Assembly (NCBI GenBank): GCA_019239825.1 | Contig: JAFAZK010000208.1 | Location: 1-51,071, forward strand | Length of the DNA stretch: 51,071 bases | Origin: Verrucomicrobiota bacterium | Lineage (GTDB): Bacteria > Verrucomicrobiota > Verrucomicrobiia > Chthoniobacterales > JAFAMB01 | Reading direction: 5' to 3' | Part shown: positions 1-9,312 of the stretch, one piece after another | Numbering within the stretch: position 1 is the first letter of the stretch | How the letters are laid out: each line of letters opens with the position of its first letter | Translations under genes and position numbers: made by a program | The notes under the pieces: generated by a model | The model's input: the letters and a program-made list of their open reading frames with translations, nothing else | What the model was told of the DNA's origin: nothing | Databases searched by the model: none

Positions 1-83
1 TCGCCGGGATCAGACGGGGTATCGCAAGAAAACCGACCCGGTTCTCCAACCAATTCAGCCAAGACATAGGGAAAAAAGAAATG

Positions 84-190
84 ACAAATGACAAATGACA
101 GGATGACAAATGATATCGTCCCCAATTCGTAGAGACGATGGCGACGAGTTTATGATTTTGCAGAGGGACAATCTGTCATTTGTCATTTGT
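84..190. repeat. Inverted repeat built on TGACAAA words
   Basis: Two perfect 18-base arms (84-101 and 173-190) made of the repeated word ACAAATGACAA are separated by about 70 bases. Partial further copies of the word flank both arms. The element lies just downstream of gcvH. The first 83 bases of the window hold no gene I can identify, only short open frames in all phases, so a preceding gene may end there. Confidence 0.7.
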
Positions 191-211
191 AATCTGTCAT
201 TCTGCTACTTG

Positions 212-595
212 CTATTCGGCTCCGATTTGAGCTCGATAAGCAGCCGCATCTTTTAGCTCAGAAAGGTCCACTCCTTCTTCCAATTGTACCTTAAACAGCC
301 AGCCTTCTGCGTAAGGTGCGGTGTTGACCAGTGCCGGATTACTTTCCAGTTCGCTGTTAACCTCCGTAACCTCACCGGAAACGGGGGAATAAATATCGCT
401 CGCGGCTTTGACCGATTCAACGACGGCAGCCTGCTGCTTGGCGGTTACTTTGGCGCCGACCTTAGGTAATTCGACAAAAACGATATCGGTCAGCTCACCT
501 TGAGCATGATCTGTAATCCCAACGGTACCAATATTTTTATCGATCCGAACCCATTCATGGGTCTCGGCGTACTTTAAGTCCTCAGGCACTGACAT
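212..595 (-). CDS. gcvH: Glycine cleavage system H protein
   Basis: A 127-residue lipoyl carrier protein of the glycine cleavage complex. It shuttles the aminomethyl group from the P protein to the T protein and then presents the dihydrolipoyl arm for reoxidation. The N-terminus ([10 protein letters not shown]) and the segment [19 protein letters not shown] are typical, and the lipoylated lysine is K63. Length is normal for the family. The start codon overlaps the 3' end of gcvT by 14 bases, so the two are translationally coupled on the minus strand. The P protein gene is nearby but divergent. Identification is secure. Confidence 0.97.
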   Translation of the reverse strand: MSVPEDLKYAETHEWVRIDKNIGTVGITDHAQGELTDIVFVELPKVGAKVTAKQQAAVVESVKAASDIYSPVSGEVTEVNSELESNPALVNTAPYAEGWLFKVQLEEGVDLSELKDAAAYRAQIGAE

Positions 596-1685
596 TTCTC
601 TTGTATAGCGGTTTTTTCACTACAGTCGCGGGAAATTTGCGGCCGCGCACGTCGATCTCGACGGGCTGTCCCGGTTTTGCGAAGGGAATCTTCACGTAGC
701 CCAGTCCGATACCCACTCCGAGAGTTGGCGATTGAGTGCCGCTGGTGAGCTCGCCGATCACCTCGGATTCTACCGAAATCGGATAGTGGGGGCGGGGAGG
801 GGGGGATTTGGGAGGCAATTTCACTGCGACTAAGCGACGCGTGAGCCCCTCTTCTGTCTGGTGCATCAGAGTCTCTTGTCCAATAAAGCCGGTCTTCTTC
901 AAATCCACAAAGATGCCTAACCCAGCCTCCAAAGGCGTTGTCTCTGGGGATAAATCGGAGCCGTTCAAAGGGTAACAAGCCTCCAGCCTGAGGGTATCGC
1001 GAGCTCCTAGACCGCATGGGGTCAGGCCTTCAGCCTGGCCCAATTCAAGGAAAGCCGACCAGACCTCTGCCGCAGTCTCCGCCGGAAAAAAGGCTTCAAA
1101 CCCGTCCTCTCCAGTATAGCCGGTGCGGGCCACTAACATTGGTACGCTCCCCAGCTTGAATCTTTCAATATGGTTGCGGGTAGGCAGTTCTCCGATAGTC
1201 TGAAAAACCTTGGCTGCGTTAGGCCCTTGTACCGCCACCGCGGCAAATAACTGGCTCTGGTCTGAGACCGAAACTCCTTCTGCCTGATGGTCTTGCAACC
1301 ACGAAACGTCCTCAGCGATCTTGGCCGCATTGACTACCAGGAAATAGCCCGTCTCCGAGCGTCGGTAGACGATTAGATCGTCGATTACGCCTCCATGATC
1401 ATTCAACATCAGGGTGTATTGGCCTTCTCCGATAGAGAGGCGATCTAGATTGTTTGTCAGCATGGAATTGAGCCACTCCGGCGCTTTTGGCCCCGAGATT
1501 TCTACTTCGCCCATGTGCGAAATATCGAAAATGCCGGCTCGCTGACGGACGGCCTGGTGCTCTTCCAAAATGCTCGTGTAATAGACTGGCATTTCCCATC
1601 CGCCGAAGGCGATCAACTTAGCGCGTAACCTCAGATGTTCCCCATACAGCGGCGTTCGTTGTAGTTCTGATGGAGTTAAAGCCAT
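582..1685 (-). CDS. gcvT: Glycine cleavage system T protein (aminomethyltransferase)
   Basis: Tetrahydrofolate-dependent aminomethyltransferase of about 367 residues, which releases ammonia and makes 5,10-methylene-THF from the aminomethyl group on GcvH. It begins [17 protein letters not shown] and carries the family N-terminal pattern [10 protein letters not shown], the [11 protein letters not shown] segment, and C-terminal [11 protein letters not shown] and [12 protein letters not shown] blocks. The frame stays open upstream to 1817, inside the divergent gcvP coding region. I chose the ATG at 1685 because homology begins there; an in-frame ATG at 1697 is the alternative. It overlaps gcvH by 14 bases. 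Confidence 0.96.
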   Translation of the reverse strand: MALTPSELQRTPLYGEHLRLRAKLIAFGGWEMPVYYTSILEEHQAVRQRAGIFDISHMGEVEISGPKAPEWLNSMLTNNLDRLSIGEGQYTLMLNDHGGVIDDLIVYRRSETGYFLVVNAAKIAEDVSWLQDHQAEGVSVSDQSQLFAAVAVQGPNAAKVFQTIGELPTRNHIERFKLGSVPMLVARTGYTGEDGFEAFFPAETAAEVWSAFLELGQAEGLTPCGLGARDTLRLEACYPLNGSDLSPETTPLEAGLGIFVDLKKTGFIGQETLMHQTEEGLTRRLVAVKLPPKSPPPRPHYPISVESEVIGELTSGTQSPTLGVGIGLGYVKIPFAKPGQPVEIDVRGRKFPATVVKKPLYKRNVSA

Positions 1686-1688
1686 GGC

Positions 1689-1710
1689 CGCAAACATAGA
1701 TGGGTTTGCG
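1689..1710. promoter_or_regulatory. Inverted repeat in the gcvT/gcvP divergent gap
   Basis: The perfect arms CGCAAAC and GTTTGCG are separated by eight bases and fill much of the roughly 40-base gap between the start codons of gcvT and gcvP. The gap is far too small for a glycine riboswitch. The repeat could be an operator shared by two divergent promoters. Its role is inferred from position only. Confidence 0.4.
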
Positions 1711-1725
1711 AAACGTCCAAAGTGA

Positions 1726-4614
1726 ATGCAATATCTTGTTTTTCGCCGAATGCGAACACAGGGAACCCTACACGATACGCCGGTCGCCGCGTTGCCGTCC
1801 TTTAGCGATCGCCACATCGGTTTGAGCGGCAGCGAATTGGAAAGTCTAATAGCCGCTACCGGTTACGAAACTCTGGACGCCCTCATCGATGCGGTAGTGC
1901 CGGAGAAGATTCGGCTTAAAGGTGACCTCGGGCTGCCCGAGGCACTGAGCGAAGCTGAGGCGCTGCGATATCTACGCTCGCTGGCCGATTTAAATTCGGT
2001 CAACAAGTCGTACATCGGTCTCGGATATTATCCGACGGTGACCCCACCCGCCATCCAGAGAAATATCCTGGAGAATCCTGGATGGTACACAGCGTATACA
2101 CCGTACCAGGCCGAGATTGCCCAAGGCCGGTTGGAGGCATTACTGAACTTCCAAACCCTGATTGTCGATCTCACTGGACTGGAGATCGCAAACGCGTCGC
2201 TGTTAGATGAAGCGACCGCTGCGGCCGAAGCAATGTCGCTCTGTTTCGCCGCCACGAAACAGGATGATCGCCACCGATTTTTCGTTGCTAGCAATTGTCA
2301 TCCGCAAACCATTGCGGTTGTTCGCACCAGAGCTGAAGCGCTGGGTATCGAAGTAACGGTCGGGCTGCCCGAGACGGTCGATTGGACGCAGAATTTTTGT
2401 GGAGCTCTTCTTCAATATCCGGATACCGATGGCCAGGTAGAAGACTACCGAGCATTTGTGGAAGCAGCTCACGCCGCGGGCACCCTCGTAGTTATAGCTG
2501 CGGATCTCTTGAGCCTGACTCTTTTGGTTCCTCCGGGCGAATTTAATGCGGACGTCTGTGTTGGTTCTTCTCAGCGGTTTGGTGTACCCGTTGGCTTCGG
2601 CGGCCCGCACGCAGCCTTCTTTGCCACCCGCGACGAGTTTAAGAGACACATGCCGGGACGCCTCGTCGGCGTTTCCAAGGATTCAGCCGGACGCCCCGCT
2701 TATCGTTTGGCGCTGCAAACTCGTGAACAGCATATCCGCCGAGATAAAGCGACGAGCAATATTTGCACTGCGCAGGTTTTGCTGGCCGTGATTGCCGCGA
2801 CCTACGCCCTTTATCATGGGCCCGATGGGTTAAGGGCAATCGCGACCGAAATTCGGCGAAAGACCGAGTTGCTGGCCGGGTGGTTAAGCGCGCTTAAATT
2901 CCAAGTGCTCGAGGGGGTCCGCTTTGACACGATCAAAGTCCGTCTGGGAGTAGAGGGCGAGAAAATCTTAGCCGAAGCAGCCAAGCAAAAAATCAATTTC
3001 CGCTTCTATCCTGATGGTTGGATTGGGATCTCGCTCGACGAAACCGTTTCCGCTGCGGATCTGGCAGCGTTGGCCAAGCTATTCGATACCGAACAGAGAC
3101 TCTCTTGGGACGATTTTCGCCAGAGGGAGATCGAGCCAGTCCCGGATGTTTTCCAAAGACAGTCGGAATTTCTGCAACAGCCCGTCTTCAACTCGTTCCA
3201 CACTGAGACCGAATTGATGCGCTATTTGAAGCGCTTGGAAAATCGAGATCTATCATTGACGACGTCAATGATTCCACTCGGCTCCTGCACCATGAAACTA
3301 AATGCGGCGGTCGAGATGTTGCCGGTCACGTGGCCTGGCTTTGGCCAGATCCATCCATTCGCGCCACAGGAACAAACCGTGGGTTATCGCCGGCTGATCA
3401 GCGGTCTCGAAGATTGGTTGGCCAAGATCACCGGCTTTGCTGCAGTCACGGTCCAGCCCAATGCCGGCTCGCAAGGGGAATATGCTGGGCTGCTGACGAT
3501 TCGCCGTTATCACGAACAGCGAGGAGAGAAGAATCGAAATGTGTGTCTGATTCCCACGTCAGCGCACGGTACCAATCCTGCCTCGGCCGCGATGGCCGGA
3601 TTCAAGGTTGTGCCGGTCCTGTGCGACTCCGGTGGGAACATCGATTTAGCGGACCTGGAAAAGAAGGCAGCGCTTCATCAATCGCAGCTGGGTGCATTGA
3701 TGGTGACCTATCCGTCGACCCATGGCGTCTTTGAAGAGGGTATTATCGACCTAATTGAGATTGTCCATCGACACGGTGGTCAGGTGTATATGGACGGAGC
3801 GAATCTGAACGCCCTGGTTGGTTTGTGCCGTCCGGCGGACCTCGGCGCGGACGTTTGTCACCTGAATCTCCACAAGACGTTCTGTATTCCGCACGGAGGA
3901 GGCGGCCCGGGCGTCGGTCCGATCGGAGTCAAAGCGCATTTAGCTCCGTATTTACCGACTCATCCATTTGCGGAGGAGCAGCATCCGGACGCGATTGGCC
4001 CTGTATCTGCCGCACCGTTTGGAAGTGCAGGTATTCTGTGCATTTCGTGGGCTTACATTGCGCTCATGGGAGCCGCAGGTCTTACCCAGGCCACCAAAGT
4101 TGCGATCGCCAGTGCCAACTACATCGCCACCCGTCTTCAGGGGTATTATCCGGTCTTGTATAAAGGGAAATCTGGCCGGGTCGCTCACGAGTGCATTGTT
4201 GACCTGCGGCAATTCAAAAAATCTGCTGGTATTGAGGTAGAAGATGTCGCCAAACGCCTGATGGATTACGGGTTTCACGCCCCAACCATGTCATGGCCGG
4301 TCCCAGGCACACTGATGATAGAACCTACGGAGAGCGAGTCGAAGGCTGAACTCGATCGCTTCTGTGACGCGATGATTTCAATCTTTGGCGAGATTCGAGC
4401 GATCGAAACCGGGGAAGCAGACCGCGAGGATAATGCCTTAAAAAGAGCGCCGCATACGGCCCAGGATTTGGCGATTGAGCCTTGGGGCCGCGGGTACAGT
4501 CGGGAGTCAGCCGCGTTTCCTGCTCCGTGGACCAAGGAATATAAGTATTGGCCTCCGGTAGGCAGGATTGACAACGTGTACGGCGATCGCAATTTGTTCT
4601 GTACGTGTGGTTAA
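1726..4614 (+). CDS. gcvP: Glycine dehydrogenase (decarboxylating), P protein, single chain
   Basis: PLP-dependent glycine decarboxylase of the glycine cleavage system, about 962 residues, the full-length fused form rather than the split GcvPA/GcvPB form. It begins with the typical SFSDRHIG motif and contains [28 protein letters not shown] and the cofactor segment [18 protein letters not shown], with the Schiff-base lysine at about K717. It is transcribed divergently from gcvT-gcvH, which is unusual because gcv genes commonly form one operon. The first ATG is at 1726 and a second in-frame ATG at 1750 is equally plausible. The 3' end overlaps the following permease gene by eight bases. Confidence 0.97.
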   Translation: MQYLVFRRMRTQGTLHDTPVAALPSFSDRHIGLSGSELESLIAATGYETLDALIDAVVPEKIRLKGDLGLPEALSEAEALRYLRSLADLNSVNKSYIGLGYYPTVTPPAIQRNILENPGWYTAYTPYQAEIAQGRLEALLNFQTLIVDLTGLEIANASLLDEATAAAEAMSLCFAATKQDDRHRFFVASNCHPQTIAVVRTRAEALGIEVTVGLPETVDWTQNFCGALLQYPDTDGQVEDYRAFVEAAHAAGTLVVIAADLLSLTLLVPPGEFNADVCVGSSQRFGVPVGFGGPHAAFFATRDEFKRHMPGRLVGVSKDSAGRPAYRLALQTREQHIRRDKATSNICTAQVLLAVIAATYALYHGPDGLRAIATEIRRKTELLAGWLSALKFQVLEGVRFDTIKVRLGVEGEKILAEAAKQKINFRFYPDGWIGISLDETVSAADLAALAKLFDTEQRLSWDDFRQREIEPVPDVFQRQSEFLQQPVFNSFHTETELMRYLKRLENRDLSLTTSMIPLGSCTMKLNAAVEMLPVTWPGFGQIHPFAPQEQTVGYRRLISGLEDWLAKITGFAAVTVQPNAGSQGEYAGLLTIRRYHEQRGEKNRNVCLIPTSAHGTNPASAAMAGFKVVPVLCDSGGNIDLADLEKKAALHQSQLGALMVTYPSTHGVFEEGIIDLIEIVHRHGGQVYMDGANLNALVGLCRPADLGADVCHLNLHKTFCIPHGGGGPGVGPIGVKAHLAPYLPTHPFAEEQHPDAIGPVSAAPFGSAGILCISWAYIALMGAAGLTQATKVAIASANYIATRLQGYYPVLYKGKSGRVAHECIVDLRQFKKSAGIEVEDVAKRLMDYGFHAPTMSWPVPGTLMIEPTESESKAELDRFCDAMISIFGEIRAIETGEADREDNALKRAPHTAQDLAIEPWGRGYSRESAAFPAPWTKEYKYWPPVGRIDNVYGDRNLFCTCG

Positions 4615-5716
4615 GATAATTGATCGATACATCAGCAGTCAGATCATCACGACTCTGACTTGGACGATCTGCATGCTGAGCCTGATGTTGGTGGTCGCTA
4701 ACGCCATGCGTCAGCTGCTCGAGCTCTTGATGACCCATGGTTTGCCCTGGAGTTATATCTTCTCCTTTATCGGCGACTTGCTCCCTTTTTCGATGATTTA
4801 TTCGATCCCTTGGGGTGCACTGCTTTCCGTATTGCTCGTGTTCGGCAAACTTTCTTCCGAGAACGAGCTGTTGGCTCTACGCGCCACCGGAATCGGCATG
4901 CTCCGCATCTGTGCGCCCGTATTTGTGATCACGTTGGGCTGTCTCGTGCTTTCACTTTGGATCAACCTTTACGTAGCGCCAGAATGCGAAAAAAGGTTCA
5001 AAGAGCTGGCGTTTAAGCTCGCGTCAACGGAACCCTTGGCGCTGTTCGGTTCAGACGAAGTGATCGATGCGTTCCCAAATCGGAAAATTTATGTGGGCCG
5101 GAAGAATGGGAGTACGCTGGAAGATCTTCACATTTATGAAATGAACGCGCAGCAGGTCCCGGTCCGGGTCATTTATGCCAAGCGCGGCACGATGGAGGTA
5201 GACAAACAGAATCAACGGATTTTGCTCAGGATTTTTGACGCGCGTTACGAAGACCGGGATGAGTCCGATGTAGAAGACCTAAAAAAGATGCACTACGGGA
5301 TCAGCGTCGAGGAAGGTGTTTTTCCGATTTCGCTTCAGGAATTGATTACCAAAGCCCACAGTAACCAGCGTCCGACGGAGTTGACGCTAAGTCATCTCCG
5401 AGAAGCCATGGAACAAAAGCAGGGAAAACAGCTTACCATCCTGCGAACCGAGTTAAGCAAACGCTTCTCAAATTCATTGGCGGTACTAACGTTTGTTCTG
5501 GTGGGAATCCCCCTGGCTATCACCGCGCATCGACGCGAAACCTCGGTGGGTATCGGCATCAGCATTTGTGTCGCCTTCACCTTCTTTATATTCATCGTGC
5601 TGACCGATAACCTTAAGGGTAACGCCAGTCTTCATCCGGAGGTGTTGATTTGGCTGCCGAACGTGATCTATCTCATCCTGGGCGGAACATTGTTCTACCG
5701 TCTAGCGCGCCGTTAA
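4607..5716 (+). CDS. LptF/LptG family (YjgP/YjgQ) permease
   Basis: Inner-membrane subunit of the lipopolysaccharide export ABC transporter, which extracts LPS and passes it to the periplasmic bridge. The 369-residue product begins [12 protein letters not shown], typical for the family. Hydrophobic helices follow near residues 15-40 and 55-80 ([20 protein letters not shown]) and 90-115, then a large periplasmic beta domain to about residue 280, then three C-terminal helices. I place the start at GTG 4607, overlapping the gcvP stop as GTGGTTAA; the frame is open to a TTG at 4568. LptF and LptG cannot be told apart here. The partner subunit and the LptB ATPase are not in the window. Confidence 0.9.
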   Translation: MVKIIDRYISSQIITTLTWTICMLSLMLVVANAMRQLLELLMTHGLPWSYIFSFIGDLLPFSMIYSIPWGALLSVLLVFGKLSSENELLALRATGIGMLRICAPVFVITLGCLVLSLWINLYVAPECEKRFKELAFKLASTEPLALFGSDEVIDAFPNRKIYVGRKNGSTLEDLHIYEMNAQQVPVRVIYAKRGTMEVDKQNQRILLRIFDARYEDRDESDVEDLKKMHYGISVEEGVFPISLQELITKAHSNQRPTELTLSHLREAMEQKQGKQLTILRTELSKRFSNSLAVLTFVLVGIPLAITAHRRETSVGIGISICVAFTFFIFIVLTDNLKGNASLHPEVLIWLPNVIYLILGGTLFYRLARR

Positions 5717-5751
5717 TTCACATTTATCAATAATGCGAATTAACGGCGCGC
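5705..5751. terminator. Hairpin spanning the end of the LptF/G gene
   Basis: Perfect 15-base arms GCGCGCCGTTAATTC and GAATTAACGGCGCGC (5705-5719 and 5737-5751) enclose a 17-base loop. The left arm contains the TAA stop codon. There is no clear U-tract, so it may be a processing or stability element rather than a classic terminator. Confidence 0.6.
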
Positions 5752-5755
5752 TGCG

Positions 5756-5792
5756 ACTGCGGAAGATCCAGCTAGGCTGGATCTTCCGCAGT
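5756..5792. terminator. Near-perfect 17-bp hairpin, second of a tandem pair
   Basis: The arms ACTGCGGAAGATCCAGC and GCTGGATCTTCCGCAGT pair without mismatch around a three-base TAG loop. It starts four bases after the previous hairpin ends. A weak T-rich stretch follows on the plus strand. It probably ends gcvP-lptF/G transcription. Confidence 0.65.
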
Positions 5793-5912
5793 TTAAGCTC
5801 TTTGCTTTGATTTCGTGGACTTTAGGTTTTGAATCCTATCATCAAAATCATTGCGAAATTCTAACAAAAAGAAGCAGCAGAATGCATCGGCTTCGCCGAA
5901 GTATCCTGGTGC

Positions 5913-5966
5913 CATAGCCTGCTTTTCTAGGAAATGCAGGCGCATTTCTTAGAAAAGCAGGCTATG
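5913..5966 (+). promoter_or_regulatory. Long hairpin enclosing the DapF-like start codon
   Basis: The outer arms CATAGCCTGCTTTTCTA and TAGAAAAGCAGGCTATG are perfect complements. After one mismatch the stem continues with GAAATGC/GCATTTC to a four-base loop, about 24 pairs in all. The last three bases (5964-5966) are the ATG I assign to the DapF-like gene, so start codon and ribosome-binding site would be sequestered in the folded mRNA. A related sequence lies at 8171-8200. Confidence 0.6.
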
Positions 5967-6800
5967 CGCTTCTCCAAATACCACGGGTTAGGCAACGATT
6001 ACCTCGTCATGGACGAGATGGGCTTGATGAAAAGCCCGGAACGGATCCGCGTCATTTGTGATCGCAATTTCGGGATCGGGTCGGACGGCATTTTGTTTGG
6101 TCCTTTACCCTCGGAATCGGCATTAACCGCCCTGCGCATCTTTAATCCCGACGGATCAGAAGCGGAGAAAAGCGGGAACGGGATCCGGATCTTTTGCCGG
6201 CACCTTTGGGAGCGCGGTTCGGTTGGAGGGGAGCCTTTTCTATTAGAGACCGCGGGCGGAATCGTCCGGTGCCGGGTGCGGGATCCTCATCATGAGATCG
6301 AAGTGGAGATGGGAACCGTAAGTTTCTGGAGCGATGTAATCCCCGTGATGGGAGAGCGGCGCGAAGTACTCGATGAGGAGTTGGACGTCGATGGGGAGAG
6401 CTTGAAAATTTCAGCCGCGACGATTGGGAACCCGCACTGCGTGATTTTACGGGACGAGGTCGACGCTGACTTAGCCAAACGTCTGGGGCCGAAGATTGAG
6501 CGGCATTCACTGTTTCCAAATCGGACGAATGTACAGTTTTTGAAGGTGCTCGATCAGAGCAGAATTCAGATTGAGATTTGGGAACGCGGAGCAGGTTATA
6601 CTCTGGCTTCCGGTAGCAGCTCTTCTGCGGCTGCGGCGGTCGCCCGCCGGCTTGGTTTGTGCGGCCCAGATGTGCAAGTGCAGATGCCCGGCGGTGAACT
6701 AAAAATTACGATCGGGGAAGACTTTTCTATCGTCCTTTCAGGGCCGGTCACCAAAGTTGGGAACGGAACGATTTACGACGAGATCTTCCAGAAGACGTAG
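5964..6800 (+). CDS. DapF-family epimerase-like protein lacking both catalytic cysteines
   Basis: A 278-residue member of the diaminopimelate epimerase fold. It has MRFSKYHGLGNDYLVMDE at the start, NFGIGSDG, FNPDGSEAEKSGNGIRIF, IGNPHCVI and a C-terminal GNGTIYDEI. Canonical DapF interconverts LL- and meso-diaminopimelate with a cysteine pair in CGNG and ACGTGACA motifs. Here these read SGNG (Ser70, codon AGC) and ASGSSSSA (Ser216, codon TCC). Classical two-cysteine racemisation is therefore not expected. The protein could be a divergent isomerase or dehydratase, or a non-catalytic paralogue. I chose the ATG at 5964 by homology; another in-frame ATG at 5934 lies in the hairpin loop. Confidence 0.85.
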   Translation: MRFSKYHGLGNDYLVMDEMGLMKSPERIRVICDRNFGIGSDGILFGPLPSESALTALRIFNPDGSEAEKSGNGIRIFCRHLWERGSVGGEPFLLETAGGIVRCRVRDPHHEIEVEMGTVSFWSDVIPVMGERREVLDEELDVDGESLKISAATIGNPHCVILRDEVDADLAKRLGPKIERHSLFPNRTNVQFLKVLDQSRIQIEIWERGAGYTLASGSSSSAAAAVARRLGLCGPDVQVQMPGGELKITIGEDFSIVLSGPVTKVGNGTIYDEIFQKT

Positions 6801-7042
6801 GGAATGGCGCGCAAGCTCGACCGGTTGCGGAGGGGAGCAGCAATAGAAATGGGCGGCCTTTAGCTTCGGAAAAGGTCTGTAGCTCAGGTCGCTGAAAGAC
6901 GTATTTGCCGCGGCTCCCGGTTGGTGTGGCACAATCGAGCGTTCTTTGACAGCCCAGCGCGCCGAAGCTGCCTGCGGCCCGGGGCGTCGCGTCTATCCGG
7001 GCGCCATATCTGCCACGATTTTCTGGCGATACGCCCAGGCGC

Positions 7043-8098
7043 CTAAACCGCCGGCTGTTGCTGAGTCAGACAATGGAACGCGCCCAGTCCCCACACCAAG
7101 TTTCGGCAATCGATCGGCACTATGTTTCGATCCGGAAAACATTTCTTCAGGGTCGAAACAACTTTCTTGTCACTTGGTGCATCGAAAGCCGGTACCAAGA
7201 CGACGCGATTTCCGATATAAAAATTGGCGTAGCTGGCAGGTAAGCGTCGATCTTCCCGCTCGACCCTTGGCGGCATTGGCAGCCGCACGATGTTCAATTC
7301 AGAACCATCGGACAAACGCATCTTTTTTAACAGCGATAGGTTAGTCTGCAACGGTTCGTAGTTGGAATCCTTTTCATTGGCCTCAACTACCGTGACTACC
7401 GTATTGGGCGCGACGAAACGTGTAAGGTTGTCGATATGGCCATCGGTATCATCGCCTTCGATACCGCCGGATAGCCACAGAATCTCCGAGATACCGAGAT
7501 AATCCCGCAGCGCCCGTTCGATTTGCTCTTGGGAATGCTGGGGATTCCGGTTCGGATTTAATAAACAGGATTTAGTCGATAACGCTGCCCCCACGCCATT
7601 GACGTCAATGGAACCGCCCTCCAGCACCAGTCCAGGGTAATAAACCGGCAGCTTAAGTCGCTCTGCCACTCGGGTTGGAACTACCTCATCGAGATCGAAC
7701 GGCGGGTACTTGCCACCCCAGGCATTGTAATTCCAATCGATAACCGCCAAGCGCGGTTCTGCCTCGCGCTTAACAAAGATCGGACCATGATCCCGGCACC
7801 ACGGTTCATTGGTTGGAATAATGAAAAATTCGACATGAGAAATATCAATCTCTTTCAGAAAGAATCTGACCTCGTTCTCATGATCCACATCCATCACGTT
7901 GATCCTGACCTTCTCAGAACCGCGCAATGCATCGATCATATGCGTAAATGCAGGAATCACTTCCTCATAAGCATGAGGAAAACTGATCCCATCACGCCGG
8001 GGCCAGGAAAGCCAAGTCGCTTCGTGCGGCTCCCATTCCGGGGGCATTTTGTATCCCAACGAAGCAGGTGAATTGGCAGTAAAATCAGTCATTTTCAA
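7043..8098 (-). CDS. aguA: Agmatine deiminase
   Basis: Hydrolyses agmatine to N-carbamoylputrescine and ammonia, the first step of the two-enzyme arginine-decarboxylase route to putrescine. The 351-residue protein belongs to the guanidino-group-modifying PAD-like family. It has PPEWEPHEATWLSWP near the N-terminus, NEPWCRDHGPIF, VLEGGSIDVNG, GIEGDDTDGHIDN and the nucleophile region GAFHCLTQQ with Cys343. It lies 101 bases downstream of aguB on the same strand, so the second pathway enzyme is encoded first. ATG 8098 is the annotated start; a second Met is two codons later. Confidence 0.94.
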   Translation of the reverse strand: MKMTDFTANSPASLGYKMPPEWEPHEATWLSWPRRDGISFPHAYEEVIPAFTHMIDALRGSEKVRINVMDVDHENEVRFFLKEIDISHVEFFIIPTNEPWCRDHGPIFVKREAEPRLAVIDWNYNAWGGKYPPFDLDEVVPTRVAERLKLPVYYPGLVLEGGSIDVNGVGAALSTKSCLLNPNRNPQHSQEQIERALRDYLGISEILWLSGGIEGDDTDGHIDNLTRFVAPNTVVTVVEANEKDSNYEPLQTNLSLLKKMRLSDGSELNIVRLPMPPRVEREDRRLPASYANFYIGNRVVLVPAFDAPSDKKVVSTLKKCFPDRNIVPIDCRNLVWGLGAFHCLTQQQPAV

Positions 8099-8170
8099 AT
8101 TGTTCCCCCCCTAATTATACCAGTAAAAGCAACCGGGCAGAATCATCCGGCACGCTCAGGACGATCCTGC

Positions 8171-8200
8171 CATAACCTGCTTTGCTTATAAATGCAGGTT
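8171..8200. repeat. Short hairpin element at the aguB stop, related to the DapF leader hairpin
   Basis: AACCTGC and GCAGGTT pair across a 13-base loop at the very end of aguB; the last base belongs to its stop codon. The sequence matches the DapF leader hairpin at about 23 of 28 positions (CATA-CCTGCTTT-CT...AATGCAGG), suggesting one dispersed family. Confidence 0.5.
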
Positions 8201-9072
8201 CAATCGATGAAGCGTTTGGTTAATTCGGCGTACGCTTCGATGCGGCGATCACGCAAGAAAGGCCAGTGAGTGCGCTGAAGATCAAGCGCTTTTGGATCAA
8301 CACTTGCGATTACGATTTCAGGCTTTTCTTCTCCAGCCTTAGCTAAGATCTGGCCAGATGGGTCCGCTATAAAACTGCGCCCCCAAAAGTCCAGGCCATC
8401 ACCACCGGCTGGATCTTCATGGCCAACTCGGTTAGGCACGGCGACGTAACATCCGTTCGCAATGGCGTGCCCGCGTTGGACCGTCTCCCAAGACGAATGT
8501 TGACGCTCACCGAACTCAGCTTTCTCCGAAGGATGCCAACCGATAGCCGTAGGATAAAAGAGGACCTCAGCTCCACGTAATGCGGTAAGTCGCGCTGCCT
8601 CCGGGTACCATTGATCCCAACAGACCAATACACCAACCCGGGCGTACTTGGTTTGCCAGGATCGGAAGCCCAGGTCTCCCGGAGTAAAATAGAATTTCTC
8701 ATAAAACAACGGATCATCCGGGATATGCATTTTTCGATAAATCCCGAGCAACGTTCCGTCCGCATCGATGACCGCGGCAGTGTTATGATATAGGCCGGCT
8801 GCTCGGCGCTCGAATAATGAAGCGACTATCACGACTTGCAGCTCTTTGGCTAAGACCGATAGCCGTTCAGTGGTTGGTCCCGGGATCGCCTCGGCGTACT
8901 GGAAATACTTGTGATTCTCCTCTTGGCAGAAGTAGACCGTCTTAAACAGTTCTGGCAGACAAATGATTTGAGCCCCTTGCGCCGCGGCATCTCGGACCAA
9001 AGCAATCGCATTCTCCAAGTTCTCACTCGGATCCAGCGAGCAGCGCATCTGAATCACTCCGATTTCTGGCAT
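8200..9072 (-). CDS. aguB: N-carbamoylputrescine amidase
   Basis: Nitrilase-superfamily C-N hydrolase of 290 residues that converts N-carbamoylputrescine to putrescine, CO2 and ammonia. The Glu-Lys-Cys triad is visible: E41 in CLPELF, K114 in YRKMHIPDDP and C151 in LVCWDQWYPEAAR. The segments PTAIGWHP and NGCYVAVPNRVG are characteristic of plant- and bacterial-type carbamoylputrescine amidases. It is followed on the same strand by aguA, completing agmatine-to-putrescine conversion. No agmatine transporter or arginine decarboxylase is seen nearby. Confidence 0.94.
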   Translation of the reverse strand: MPEIGVIQMRCSLDPSENLENAIALVRDAAAQGAQIICLPELFKTVYFCQEENHKYFQYAEAIPGPTTERLSVLAKELQVVIVASLFERRAAGLYHNTAAVIDADGTLLGIYRKMHIPDDPLFYEKFYFTPGDLGFRSWQTKYARVGVLVCWDQWYPEAARLTALRGAEVLFYPTAIGWHPSEKAEFGERQHSSWETVQRGHAIANGCYVAVPNRVGHEDPAGGDGLDFWGRSFIADPSGQILAKAGEEKPEIVIASVDPKALDLQRTHWPFLRDRRIEAYAELTKRFID

Positions 9073-9150
9073 TCTCTTCCTTAGCCTGCATCCCTAACAA
9101 ATCAATGGTTAGCGGTTAGGTGTTTGCAGTTTGGCTTTAGCAGCAGCGCT

Positions 9151-9297
9151 TCGTGCTCGTGCTCGTGCTCGTCGCGAAGATTTGGAACAATGCGGTGGCA
9201 ATTTTCAAGCCTATCCCGCGCAGGTGTGGCTAAACTCTAAGCAGGCCCCGATCGAATGGCTCAACAATCTCGAGCACGAGGACGAGCAGGAGCACGA
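9151..9297. repeat. CTCGTG-word inverted repeat
   Basis: A run of CTCGTG words (9151-9173) is mirrored by CGAGCACGAGGACGAGCAGG at 9271-9290 and its continuation. The pair folds into an imperfect long stem around about 100 bases. It lies between aguB and the next minus-strand gene, in a 240-base gap with no other feature I can see. A relative is at 22563-22684. Confidence 0.55.
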
Positions 9298-9312
9298 TAG
9301 AGCCCTTCCGGC

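Noticed and set aside
1686..1725. Glycine riboswitch in the gcv divergent gap
   Set aside because: Only about 40 bases are available, and no tandem aptamer pattern can fit.
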